A stretch of 64,000 nucleotides of DNA from G963667425 sp963667425 [NCBI: bacterium]. GTDB taxonomy: Bacteria; UBP6; UBA1177. Shown in pieces: positions 18,417 to 26,236 of this stretch. The stretch covers positions 434,001 through 498,000 of the forward strand of contig OY763407.1 in assembly GCA_963667425.1 (NCBI GenBank), read 5' to 3'. The first letter of the stretch is position 1; each line of letters starts with the position of its first letter. The notes beneath the pieces were generated by a model. That model saw only the letters and a list, made by a program, of their open reading frames with translations, was not told the origin of the DNA and did no database searches. The position numbers were made by a program, and so were the translations under genes.

Positions 18417-18878
18417 ATGAAAAAATATAAATTAAAAATCAACGGCAATGATTACGAAGTAAAAGTTAATGAATTCAATGTTACTTCTGCATCAGTTGAA
18501 CTTAATGGAAAGAAATTTGACGTTGCAATTGAATATGATGAAAATAATACTCCTGTTATTGTACCCAAAATAAAAAAGGCGGCAGCAATGGGGATGCCTG
18601 TAATGGCTGCCGGAATGCCTGCTGTTTCTGCTGGTGCAGCAGCTTCATCTGCTGAAGATGTGTCGGGTGAACCAGTCAAAGCTCCTATGCCTGGACTTAT
18701 GCTTAAAATTCTTGTAAAGAAAGGGGCATCTGTTTCTGCCGGACAAAAACTTGCAGTTATGGAAGCTATGAAAATGGAAAATGATATTAATTCTCCTGTA
18801 GCTGGAACTGTAAAAGATGTTAAAGTTCATGAAGGCGACAATGTACAGGAACATGAAATACTCTTTATTGTAGGATAA
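18417..18878 (+). CDS. mmdC: Biotin carboxyl carrier subunit of the decarboxylase
   Basis: This 153-residue protein has an N-terminal domain of about 55 residues, a flexible Ala/Met/Pro-rich linker, and a C-terminal biotinyl-lipoyl domain. The biotinylated lysine is K119 in EAMKMEND, 35 residues from the end as usual. It carries CO2 from the carboxyltransferase to the beta subunit. The start at 18417 has GAGG 8 nt upstream; an in-frame codon at 18393 would overlap the gamma gene and lacks a site. PGLMLKILVKKGASVSAGQ is the classic barrel half preceding the biotin hairpin. Confidence 0.93.
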   Translation: MKKYKLKINGNDYEVKVNEFNVTSASVELNGKKFDVAIEYDENNTPVIVPKIKKAAAMGMPVMAAGMPAVSAGAAASSAEDVSGEPVKAPMPGLMLKILVKKGASVSAGQKLAVMEAMKMENDINSPVAGTVKDVKVHEGDNVQEHEILFIVG

Positions 18879-18889
18879 GGGGGATAAAT

Positions 18890-20101
18890 ATGCAAAGTCT
18901 CATTGCCGGATTCTTAGATTTTTTTAGCACGACCGTTTTTGGAGGTTATCTTACTCCCGGTCATATTGTCATGATACTTATTGGCATTGTTTTTATATAC
19001 CTTGCTATTGCAAAAGGATATGAACCGCTTCTTCTTCTTCCTATTGGTTTTGGTATTCTTCTTGGAAATATTCCATCTGCAGCTGGTATCAAAATAGGTG
19101 TCTATGATGAAGGAAGTGTTATGAACTACCTTTATTATGGTGTTCTTAAAGGTATTTATCCTCCACTTATATTTTTTGGTATAGGTGCGATGACAGAATT
19201 TTCCTATATGATATCCAATCCTAAACTTATTCTTTTAGGTGGTGCAGCACAGATAGGTATATTCGGTGCTTTTCTGATAGCTCTTTTTATGGGGCCTGCT
19301 TTTGATTTTACAGGATTGAATGCATTTCTTGACAGTGTAGGTATCGGTTCTGTTCATTTTACTCTTCAGGAAGCTGCTTCAATTGGTATTATAGGTGGTG
19401 CTGATGGCCCTACCTCTATTTTTATTTCAGGTATTATGGCTCCACATATGATAGGTGCTGTTGCTATTGCAGCTTACTCATACATGGCTCTTGTTCCTGT
19501 TATTCAGCCGCCTATTATTAAACTTCTTACAACAAAGAAAGAACGTCTTATAAAAATGAAAACTCCAAGAAAAGTAAGTAAAATAGAAAAAGTTTTCTTT
19601 CCTGTAGTTGCTTTTCTTATCTGCTGTATGATAGCTCCAGGAGGCCTTCCTCTTATAGGTATGCTTATGGCAGGAAACATAATGAAAGAATCAGGGGTTA
19701 CAGATAGGCTTGCAAAGACTGGCTCAAATGCTCTTATTGACATAACAACAATACTTATTGGTCTTACTGTCGGAGCAAGTACTTCTGCAAATCAGTTCCT
19801 TACATCAAAATCTGTAATGATTTTTGCCCTTGGAGCAATTTCTTTCTGTATTGCTACAGCAGGCGGTGTTCTTTTTGCAAAATTTATGAACCTTTTCCTT
19901 TCTGAAGATAACAAAATTAATCCTATTATCGGTTGTGCGGGCGTTTCTGCTGTTCCTGACAGTGCAAGAGTTGCACAGCATGAAGGAAGGCTTGAAGATC
20001 CAAATAATCATCTTCTTATGCATGCGATGGCTCCAAACGTTGCAGGTGTTATAGGTAGTGCTGTTGCTGCAGGTATACTTTTAGGTCTTATTCCCCACTA
20101 G
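18890..20101 (+). CDS. mmdB: Na+-translocating decarboxylase beta subunit
   Basis: This 403-residue, strongly hydrophobic integral membrane protein couples decarboxylation of carboxybiotin to Na+ export. The hallmark loop GGADGPTSIF contains Asp172, corresponding to the conserved Na+-site aspartate; also visible are AGNIMKESG and SAVPDSARVAQ, followed by HAMAPNVAGVIGSA near the C-terminus, as in methylmalonyl-CoA and glutaconyl-CoA pumps. GGGGG-type ribosome site. Together with the three preceding genes it forms a complete pump, so Na+ bioenergetics is expected in this organism. Confidence 0.94.
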   Translation: MQSLIAGFLDFFSTTVFGGYLTPGHIVMILIGIVFIYLAIAKGYEPLLLLPIGFGILLGNIPSAAGIKIGVYDEGSVMNYLYYGVLKGIYPPLIFFGIGAMTEFSYMISNPKLILLGGAAQIGIFGAFLIALFMGPAFDFTGLNAFLDSVGIGSVHFTLQEAASIGIIGGADGPTSIFISGIMAPHMIGAVAIAAYSYMALVPVIQPPIIKLLTTKKERLIKMKTPRKVSKIEKVFFPVVAFLICCMIAPGGLPLIGMLMAGNIMKESGVTDRLAKTGSNALIDITTILIGLTVGASTSANQFLTSKSVMIFALGAISFCIATAGGVLFAKFMNLFLSEDNKINPIIGCAGVSAVPDSARVAQHEGRLEDPNNHLLMHAMAPNVAGVIGSAVAAGILLGLIPH

Positions 20102-20110
20102 AAGTTTAAA

Positions 20111-20569
20111 ATGTTCAATATAGTTCTTGTAAATCCAGAAATTCCTCAAAATACAGGTAATATAGGAAGGCTTGTTTTAGCCGAAAATGCTACTCTTCAT
20201 ATTGTAAAGCCAATGGGTTTTCGTCTTGAAGATAAATATCTGAAAAGAGCTGGTCTTGATTATTGGGAAAAACTAAATCCTGTTATCTGGAATTCTTTTG
20301 AAGAATTTGTTTCAACAATTTCATTTGATAACACTCACCTTTTTTCAACGAGAGGTGCGTTACGATATGATCAGGCTGAATATAAAAAGAGTGACTTTCT
20401 TATTTTTGGTGCAGAATCATCAGGGCTTCCGGTTGATTTCTTAAGAGAACATGAACTTAGGACTAGGCATATTCCAATGCCAAATTTATCTGTCAGAAGT
20501 ATAAATCTTTCAACATCAGTAGCAGCTGTACTGTTTGAAGCTTTAAGACAAAACAACTTCTTTGTATAA
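20111..20569 (+). CDS. trmL: tRNA (cytidine/uridine-34-2'-O)-methyltransferase TrmL
   Basis: This 152-residue SPOUT-family enzyme methylates the wobble ribose of certain leucine tRNAs. Motifs: NPEIPQNTGNIGRL at the N-terminus, FGAESSGLP (SAM-binding knot) and PMPNLSVRSINLSTSVA at the C-terminus. Length equals TrmL/CspR. It starts 9 nt after the pump beta gene, so it is probably transcribed with that operon despite an unrelated role. Confidence 0.94.
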   Translation: MFNIVLVNPEIPQNTGNIGRLVLAENATLHIVKPMGFRLEDKYLKRAGLDYWEKLNPVIWNSFEEFVSTISFDNTHLFSTRGALRYDQAEYKKSDFLIFGAESSGLPVDFLREHELRTRHIPMPNLSVRSINLSTSVAAVLFEALRQNNFFV

Positions 20570-20606
20570 ATAAGTATTATATCATCGTTATTTTTAATTG
20601 TTTCAC

Positions 20607-20635
20607 TTGACAACTCTTTTTTTAAGCTTTATGCT
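20607..20635 (+). promoter_or_regulatory. Promoter of the PAS histidine kinase gene
   Basis: A consensus TTGACA (20607-20612) is followed after 17 bp by TATGCT (20630-20635). Transcription would begin near 20642, downstream of the ATG at 20638, which rules out that ATG and supports 20665. Confidence 0.6.
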
Positions 20636-20664
20636 ATATGGCTAATTATTTTAGGAATAATCTA

Positions 20665-22761
20665 ATGAAGACATTTAAATCCAGGTTATCTGTTTTTCTT
20701 ATTCATGCTATCTTTTTTACGGTGTTTGCAGCTATTCTTTATATCGTTTTTTATACCAGAAAGATAATGGAAGATAACAACATTGGTAATAGTTCAATTT
20801 TGGATTTTGTAATTTTATATATTATTGTTTCAATGATTATTTATATTTTTGTACATGTAAAAAGTATAAAAAAACTTCGAACAACAGAATCTACGCTTAA
20901 AGATCTTTTATTAAATAATAAAGATTCTTGGATATGGGAAACTGATGAAAATTTTATATTTAAAAAAGTAGATGGTTATTATTATGAAATCCTTGGACTG
21001 AAGTCTGATGATATAATAGGGAAAAATGCCATTGAGCTTTTAGGAAAAGAGAACGAAAAAGAAATTGTAAGAAAACTCATGGCAAAGCTTAAATCAGATA
21101 GTGAGCCTTTAGTTGATTTTGAGGAGAAATTCACAAGTATTTCTAATGAAACGCAATTTATAAGATTAAATGTTCTGCCTATAAAAAATAAAAAAGGAAA
21201 GCTTATTGGTTTTAGAGGCATAAACAAAGATATTTCTGCCAGAAAAAATCTTGAAAATCATTTGTCATATGCAAATTATAGAATTGAAGAAACAATTTCT
21301 GCTTATAATAAAATAAATGTTTGGGAATATGAGCCTGCTACTTCACTGATTAATGTCCTGTGCTATAACTATCAATATAGTGAAATTCCATTAAATCCAT
21401 ATGAAATAAAAACTTTAGCTGGACTCATTTCTATAATGCACCCTGAAGATGTTGCTGTTTTAAAGGATGTGAGCAGATATTACATTAATGGTGGTAAAGA
21501 GCCTAGAAATTTTAGATTTAGAGTTAAAAATGATGAAAATAAATGGATTTTATTTAATGCTTCTCTTTTCCCTGTAGCTTTTGATGATAATGATAATCCT
21601 ATAAAAGTTATAGGTCTTAATAGATATATTCCATCAATTTTTGTTGATGATAAATTTAAAAAACAGCAGATATTTCTTGAAACTATACTTTCTAATATCC
21701 CTCTGGGTGTTTTTGCCAAAGATCCGAATGATAACTGGAATTATATTATCTGGAATAAATATATGAGTGCTCTTTTTAAGAGAAACGAAAAAGAAGTAAT
21801 AGGGAAAAATGATTTCAATATTCTTTCTGAAAAAGCTGCGCTTTCTTATTTTGAAAGTAATGAAAAATTTATGAAAAGTGAGAAGATAGTTGATAAAACT
21901 GAAGAAATTCTAATTTTACCTGATAAAACACCTGTCACTTGTGTTATAACAAGAATAAAAATTTTTGATGTTGCAGGAAATGTTGAAATGGTCCTTATGA
22001 CAATGGAAGATATCAGTCGTCAGAAAAGAATGGAAATGGAACTTAGACAGGCGCAGAAAATGGACGCTATGGGAAGACTTGCAGGTGGTATTGCGCATAA
22101 CTTCAACAACCTTTTACAGGTAATAATAGGCTATAGTGAAATGCTTTCATATAATCTTGACGGTGTAAATAAAAAGTCTGTTGAAAGAATTATTGATGCA
22201 ACTCAAAATGCCAGAAATATGACAAAACAGCTGCTTGCTTTCAGTAGAAAAGAGAGGCTTAAACTTTCAACAATAAATATTAATTCTCTTTTGCATTCTT
22301 TTATTGATATTGCTACAAAAATTATTTCGGAAAGAATAGAGATTTTTTTCGATGAAGGGAAGGATATACCTGATTTTATAGGTGATGAAACTTTAGTAAG
22401 CCAGATTTTTATGAATCTTTTTATAAATGCAAAAGATGCTATGAATGAAAAAGGCTCCATTTATGTAAAAACAGGTTCAATTGAGTTTTCAAAAAAGACA
22501 ACAATAGGAAATCTGTTACTCGAAAAGGGTTTGTATGTTGTTGTATCTGTTAAAGATACAGGTCCTGGAATTCCGTATGAAATAATTGGATCTATATTTG
22601 ATCCTTTTTTTACTACAAAAGAAGAGGGAAAGGGAACCGGTCTTGGGCTGGCAACAGTTTATGGTATTGTTCAGGATCACAGAGGCGCTATAGAAGTTGG
22701 AAATGCTCCTGATTGTGGCGCTGTCTTTACAATATATTTTCCTGCAACAAAAGAATTTTAG
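20665..22761 (+). CDS. Membrane-bound PAS-domain sensor histidine kinase (orphan)
   Basis: This 698-residue sensor has two N-terminal membrane helices with a very short external loop, then three PAS/PAC-type domains (about 85-195, 200-330 and 330-460), the phosphoacceptor box LAGGIAHNFNNLLQVI with His478, and an HATPase domain (N box NLFINAKDAMNEKG, DTGPGIP, FDPFFTTKEEGKGTGLGL). It therefore senses a cytoplasmic or membrane signal. The start at 20665 has AGGA 8 nt upstream. No receiver domain or adjacent response regulator exists; the NtrC-type protein at 33548-34894 is a conceivable but unproven partner. Its stop codon overlaps the convergent neighbour's stop. Confidence 0.88.
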   Translation: MKTFKSRLSVFLIHAIFFTVFAAILYIVFYTRKIMEDNNIGNSSILDFVILYIIVSMIIYIFVHVKSIKKLRTTESTLKDLLLNNKDSWIWETDENFIFKKVDGYYYEILGLKSDDIIGKNAIELLGKENEKEIVRKLMAKLKSDSEPLVDFEEKFTSISNETQFIRLNVLPIKNKKGKLIGFRGINKDISARKNLENHLSYANYRIEETISAYNKINVWEYEPATSLINVLCYNYQYSEIPLNPYEIKTLAGLISIMHPEDVAVLKDVSRYYINGGKEPRNFRFRVKNDENKWILFNASLFPVAFDDNDNPIKVIGLNRYIPSIFVDDKFKKQQIFLETILSNIPLGVFAKDPNDNWNYIIWNKYMSALFKRNEKEVIGKNDFNILSEKAALSYFESNEKFMKSEKIVDKTEEILILPDKTPVTCVITRIKIFDVAGNVEMVLMTMEDISRQKRMEMELRQAQKMDAMGRLAGGIAHNFNNLLQVIIGYSEMLSYNLDGVNKKSVERIIDATQNARNMTKQLLAFSRKERLKLSTININSLLHSFIDIATKIISERIEIFFDEGKDIPDFIGDETLVSQIFMNLFINAKDAMNEKGSIYVKTGSIEFSKKTTIGNLLLEKGLYVVVSVKDTGPGIPYEIIGSIFDPFFTTKEEGKGTGLGLATVYGIVQDHRGAIEVGNAPDCGAVFTIYFPATKEF

Positions 22762-23753
22762 TAACCAAAAGAAATCTCTATTCCAAAAATATTATTGTTA
22801 AAACCATAATTTATGTATGAATCCTGATTGTTAGAGTAGTTTGACAATAATTTTTCAAGTTTATAATAAAAAGATATTGAAAAAGGGTTGTAAATATAAG
22901 ATATGGACTCCGTGAGATTAATAAAGTGATCTTTTCTTCTACCTTTTGGTGCTCCGTTTGCAACAAGATAATCATCATTTAAAAAATAAAAATAATAATA
23001 GTTAAATTTTGATGTAATTAAAAAGTCATAAAAATTATAATTCATTACCAGTATTGAACCTGTCTTAAGATAGCTGTTTTCAATATATACTTTTCCTTTA
23101 TTAAGCATATAGGCTATCTGATCTCTTAATAAATCCAGTTCCAAAAGCACAGCTAGATAACATGAAACATCGTTGGAAAATAGTTTTGAATAAAAAGTAA
23201 ATCCTGGTTCAAGTACAATAGTATTACCATTTAAGTGACTTACAATAGTACTTGGATTTATGTATCTTAAATATTTAAAATCAAATGATGGAACAATGTA
23301 TCCACCATTATCAAACGATAAATTTATTTCTCCTGAAATGTCGCTGTATAAAAGTTCTATGTGATTAAAATTCTCAAAAACGAAGTGATATGATAAGAAT
23401 ATGTCTATAAAAAAGGATTCTGTTGGAGAAAGCAGATTTGTTCCTACTGTACCTGTTGAATCCAATCCTGAAAATACATTGTCTTTGCTTACAAAATAAA
23501 CATTACTGTTGTATTCAAGGCTAAGGCTTTGTTTTTTAAATGGTAAATATAAAATGGATAAATTTCCTTTTGTAATAAATGAAGAAAATGCTGAATAATT
23601 ACCTGCCAGTCTATCATTGATGTATAAATGCTGAAAATCGGAATGGTATTCTTCACCAAGAGATAATGTAACATCGAGAGAGTCTTTTGAAAATAAATTA
23701 AACCAGATTATGGTTATTGTTAAAAATGTAAACAGTCGTACAAAGCTTGGCAT
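22758..23753 (-). CDS. Exported protein, probably outer-membrane beta-barrel; unknown
   Basis: This 331-residue protein has a signal peptide (LFTFLTITIIWFNLFS) and then many short amphipathic strands rich in Tyr, Phe and Asn (YYFYFLNDDY, ISYIYNPFSISFYYKLEK), ending FGIEISFGY, an aromatic C-terminus of the type recognised by the BAM complex. No family was recognised. It is transcribed towards the histidine kinase and its stop overlaps the kinase stop by 2 nt. It is divergent from the chitinase unit. Confidence 0.6.
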   Translation of the reverse strand: MPSFVRLFTFLTITIIWFNLFSKDSLDVTLSLGEEYHSDFQHLYINDRLAGNYSAFSSFITKGNLSILYLPFKKQSLSLEYNSNVYFVSKDNVFSGLDSTGTVGTNLLSPTESFFIDIFLSYHFVFENFNHIELLYSDISGEINLSFDNGGYIVPSFDFKYLRYINPSTIVSHLNGNTIVLEPGFTFYSKLFSNDVSCYLAVLLELDLLRDQIAYMLNKGKVYIENSYLKTGSILVMNYNFYDFLITSKFNYYYFYFLNDDYLVANGAPKGRRKDHFINLTESISYIYNPFSISFYYKLEKLLSNYSNNQDSYINYGFNNNIFGIEISFGY

Positions 23754-23841
23754 TACACAAAATCATAAAAAAAAAATCTTATTTATGCTAACAATTTCCT
23801 ATAATATTATCCAGTTTATTTTATGGTTAAATAATAAACTA

Positions 23842-23869
23842 TTGAGATATTAATAATTTTTATTATAGT
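23842..23869 (+). promoter_or_regulatory. Putative promoter of the small-ORF/chitinase unit
   Basis: TTGAGA (23842-23847) and TATAGT (23864-23869) are separated by 16 bp, placing transcription start near 23876, just before the AAGGAG of the first gene at 23902. Confidence 0.5.
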
Positions 23870-23901
23870 TTTAGATGTGTTTTTATTCAAGGAGTGGTGA
23901 G

Positions 23902-24102
23902 ATGCAGGATAGATCAGAAATGAAACAAAAATTGTTTCATGTAATATTTAATAACGGTTATATCAAACCTGTGATGGCGGTTACGAAAGATGAGGTTCTT
24001 AATATAATTAAAGAATCTGGTGATTTGAATCATGAGGAAATAAAAGATATAATTCTTAAACAAAATTTTTATCCCTATAATGAAGATTATTTCCCGATAT
24101 AG
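23902..24102 (+). CDS. Small protein of unknown function
   Basis: This 66-residue protein is charged and mixed alpha/beta with no signal peptide. The ATG at 23902 is chosen because AGGAG lies 7 nt upstream; an in-frame ATG at 23875 lies at the predicted transcription start. It precedes the chitinase gene by 18 nt and is probably cotranscribed with it. No family recognised; the good ribosome site and operon position argue for a real gene. Confidence 0.6.
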   Translation: MQDRSEMKQKLFHVIFNNGYIKPVMAVTKDEVLNIIKESGDLNHEEIKDIILKQNFYPYNEDYFPI

Positions 24103-24120
24103 TTTGTGCAAGGTGATAAA

Positions 24121-26067
24121 ATGAGAAAAATGATATGTTTTTTTATGATTATATTTTCTATGATGTTGAATGGATTTTCTATTCATCAGGAAGAGTATGA
24201 AAAACATAGAAATGAAATACCTGTGTTTAAATATAATAATTTCAATAAAAAAGCTGTAAGAACAAGTGCTCCTATATTAAATAAGAGAATTTTCGGATAT
24301 TTCCCTTATTGGACAAATGGTACAGATGATCTAAGATATTCACTTCTTACAGATCTTTTATATTTTTCATGCGGAGCATCATCAGATGGTTCTTTAAGTT
24401 GTAATGGTTGGCCGGACAGTGCCCCAATTACTGAAGCTCACAGTTATGGTTTAAAAGTTCATCTTGTTATAACGGCTTTCAGTTCCACTATAGTTTCTGC
24501 TCTTCTTAATTCAAATGGATCTGCTCAGCAGACATTTTTTGAAAATGCTTATAATACTGTTAAAAACTCAGGTGCTGATGGTCTTAATATTGATTTTGAA
24601 TCTTTTGGAACCGTAGAGCCTGCAACACTTGCTCAGTTTTTTTCTAATCTTTCATATTATTTTAAAAGCAGAGACAGCAGTATGATTATTTCTGTTGCAC
24701 TTCCAGCTGTAGATTGGAATGGAAACTGGGATTTGGAACTTTTAAATGATGTAGATTACTTTTTTATAATGCTTTATGATTTCCATTATTCAGGAAGCAA
24801 TCCCGGACCTTGTGCCCCGCTAGTTACAAATTCTCCATGGAATAGCTCGTATAATGTTACAAGTTCCATTGAAAGTTACGTTAATAATATAGGCTTGGAA
24901 TATACAGATAAAATTATAGCCGGATACCCATATTATGGAAGAAAGTGGAAGTCTACTTCTGTGTCTGTTCCTGGAACGAAAATCGAAAGTGGAACATCTG
25001 TGCTTTATAGCAGTGCTGTAGCTAATTATCAGGATTATTCCGAACAGTGGGATAATGGTTCTCAGACTCCATATAAAACATGGTCGGATGGAACAAATTA
25101 TTGGCAACTTTGGTATGACAGTGCAGAAAGTACTGCTCTTAAATTTGATTTGGTTAATCAATATAATCTTGGCGGTAGTGGTATGTGGGCGCTGAATTAT
25201 GATAGCGGATATGAAGATTTATGGAAGAAAATTGCAGATGCTTTTACTAATTCTGGTTCAGGCAGTGCAGAAAATCCAATCAATATAATTTCTTTTCCAT
25301 TTGAATACAGTGGTGATACCTACTATTATCGTTCTGATATTGCTGATACTTATGTTTGTTCTGACAATGACTCTTCAACAGCAGGAATTGATGAATCGGG
25401 ACCTGAGTTATGGTTTTCATTTGTTACTGAATGTAGTGGTACATTAACTGCTACTGTAACGGAAGGCGCAGGTGGAACATCGTCAAGAGAAGATATAGAT
25501 ATCCATTTACTCTCCTCAACTAATTCAAATTCATGTATAAAAAGATCAGATAGTGAAGTTTCAGCATCTATTGAAACTGGAAAATACTATTTATCAGCCG
25601 ATTCTTACGTTTCATCAGGCATTGTAAAAGGTGGACCATTTTCTATTAAGGTTATATTTGAACCTGATGAAATCAATGAATGTGACAATAATCCGTGTTC
25701 TGAAGGATACAGTTGTTTTGATAAACCATGTGGTTATTTATGTGTTGCTGAAAATGATGACGATACTTTTACTGATGAGGATATTGAAGAGAGTGATGAG
25801 GATTTCGTTTTTGTTGAATCTGATGAAGATGATTTAATTTTAGATAGTGATTTTAATGTTGTTTCAGATGATACAAATGAAACAGCAGATGAAGACATTA
25901 CAGCCTCTGTTTGTGAGTATGATGGAATTTATTATAGTGAAAATGATAAATGGAGAGACAGGGATGGTTGTAATATTTGTTCCTGTCAAAAAAGTGAAGT
26001 TTATTGTACAGTTAATATGTGTGAAAAAGATAATAGTTCCGGTGGATGTTCTATGGTTTTGTTTTAA
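24121..26067 (+). CDS. Secreted GH18 family chitinase-like glycosidase with Cys-rich C-terminus
   Basis: This 648-residue protein has a signal peptide (MICFFMIIFSMMLNGFS). A GH18 barrel spans about 47-380: the catalytic motif DGLNIDFE ends with acid/base Glu160, and MLYDFHYSGSN and GGSGMWALNYDSG match later barrel strands. Next come a beta-sandwich of pre-peptidase C-terminal type (about 385-515), an EGF-like Cys cluster (ECDNNPCSEGYSC), an acidic Asp/Glu linker, and a VWC-like motif (DGCNICSCQKSEVYCTVNMC). The protein ends GGCSMVLF, resembling the Cys motif of the sorted protein at 9612 but lacking a membrane helix. Start chosen for AAGGTG upstream. Confidence 0.85.
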   Translation: MRKMICFFMIIFSMMLNGFSIHQEEYEKHRNEIPVFKYNNFNKKAVRTSAPILNKRIFGYFPYWTNGTDDLRYSLLTDLLYFSCGASSDGSLSCNGWPDSAPITEAHSYGLKVHLVITAFSSTIVSALLNSNGSAQQTFFENAYNTVKNSGADGLNIDFESFGTVEPATLAQFFSNLSYYFKSRDSSMIISVALPAVDWNGNWDLELLNDVDYFFIMLYDFHYSGSNPGPCAPLVTNSPWNSSYNVTSSIESYVNNIGLEYTDKIIAGYPYYGRKWKSTSVSVPGTKIESGTSVLYSSAVANYQDYSEQWDNGSQTPYKTWSDGTNYWQLWYDSAESTALKFDLVNQYNLGGSGMWALNYDSGYEDLWKKIADAFTNSGSGSAENPINIISFPFEYSGDTYYYRSDIADTYVCSDNDSSTAGIDESGPELWFSFVTECSGTLTATVTEGAGGTSSREDIDIHLLSSTNSNSCIKRSDSEVSASIETGKYYLSADSYVSSGIVKGGPFSIKVIFEPDEINECDNNPCSEGYSCFDKPCGYLCVAENDDDTFTDEDIEESDEDFVFVESDEDDLILDSDFNVVSDDTNETADEDITASVCEYDGIYYSENDKWRDRDGCNICSCQKSEVYCTVNMCEKDNSSGGCSMVLF

Positions 26068-26080
26068 ATTGTCATTAGAT

Positions 26081-26127
26081 ATGTAAAGTTATTTTACATT
26101 GACTCTTTGCTGTAAAATTTATTTACA
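26081..26127. promoter_or_regulatory. Two TGTAAA-N5-TTTACA dyads, candidate activator sites
   Basis: ATGTAAA-GTTAT-TTTACAT (26081-26099) and TGTAAA-ATTTA-TTTACA (26111-26127) have the same half-sites and the same 5-bp spacer, with centres 29 bp apart (close to three helical turns). They lie 56-101 bp before the sigma-54 promoter, the usual range for enhancer sites bound by NtrC-family activators. Confidence 0.5.
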
Positions 26128-26182
26128 TAGAATCTTCATTTAATTCTCTAGTATTTTTAACTATTTATTGATATTTGAAGTG

Positions 26183-26198
26183 TGGCATAAGTTTTGCT
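26183..26198 (+). promoter_or_regulatory. Sigma-54 (-24/-12) promoter
   Basis: TGGCATAAGTTTTGCT matches the sigma-54 consensus TGGCAC-R-N4-TTGCW at nearly every position, with the GG and GC dinucleotides correctly spaced. The HisC-like ATG lies 38 bp downstream with GGAG before it. RpoN itself is not in the window, but an NtrC-family activator with the GAFTGA loop is. Confidence 0.7.
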
Positions 26199-26236
26199 TA
26201 AGGGTGGGCCTTGTAACTTTTTTTCGGAGCGGCTAA

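Noticed and set aside
20638-20664. Upstream ATG for the PAS histidine kinase
   Set aside because: It lies before the predicted transcription start and has no ribosome site; the ATG at 20665 has AGGA at good spacing.
26010-26110. Frameshift that removed a membrane anchor from the chitinase
   Set aside because: None of the three frames after GGCS encodes a hydrophobic helix followed by basic residues, so no simple indel restores a sorting tail.
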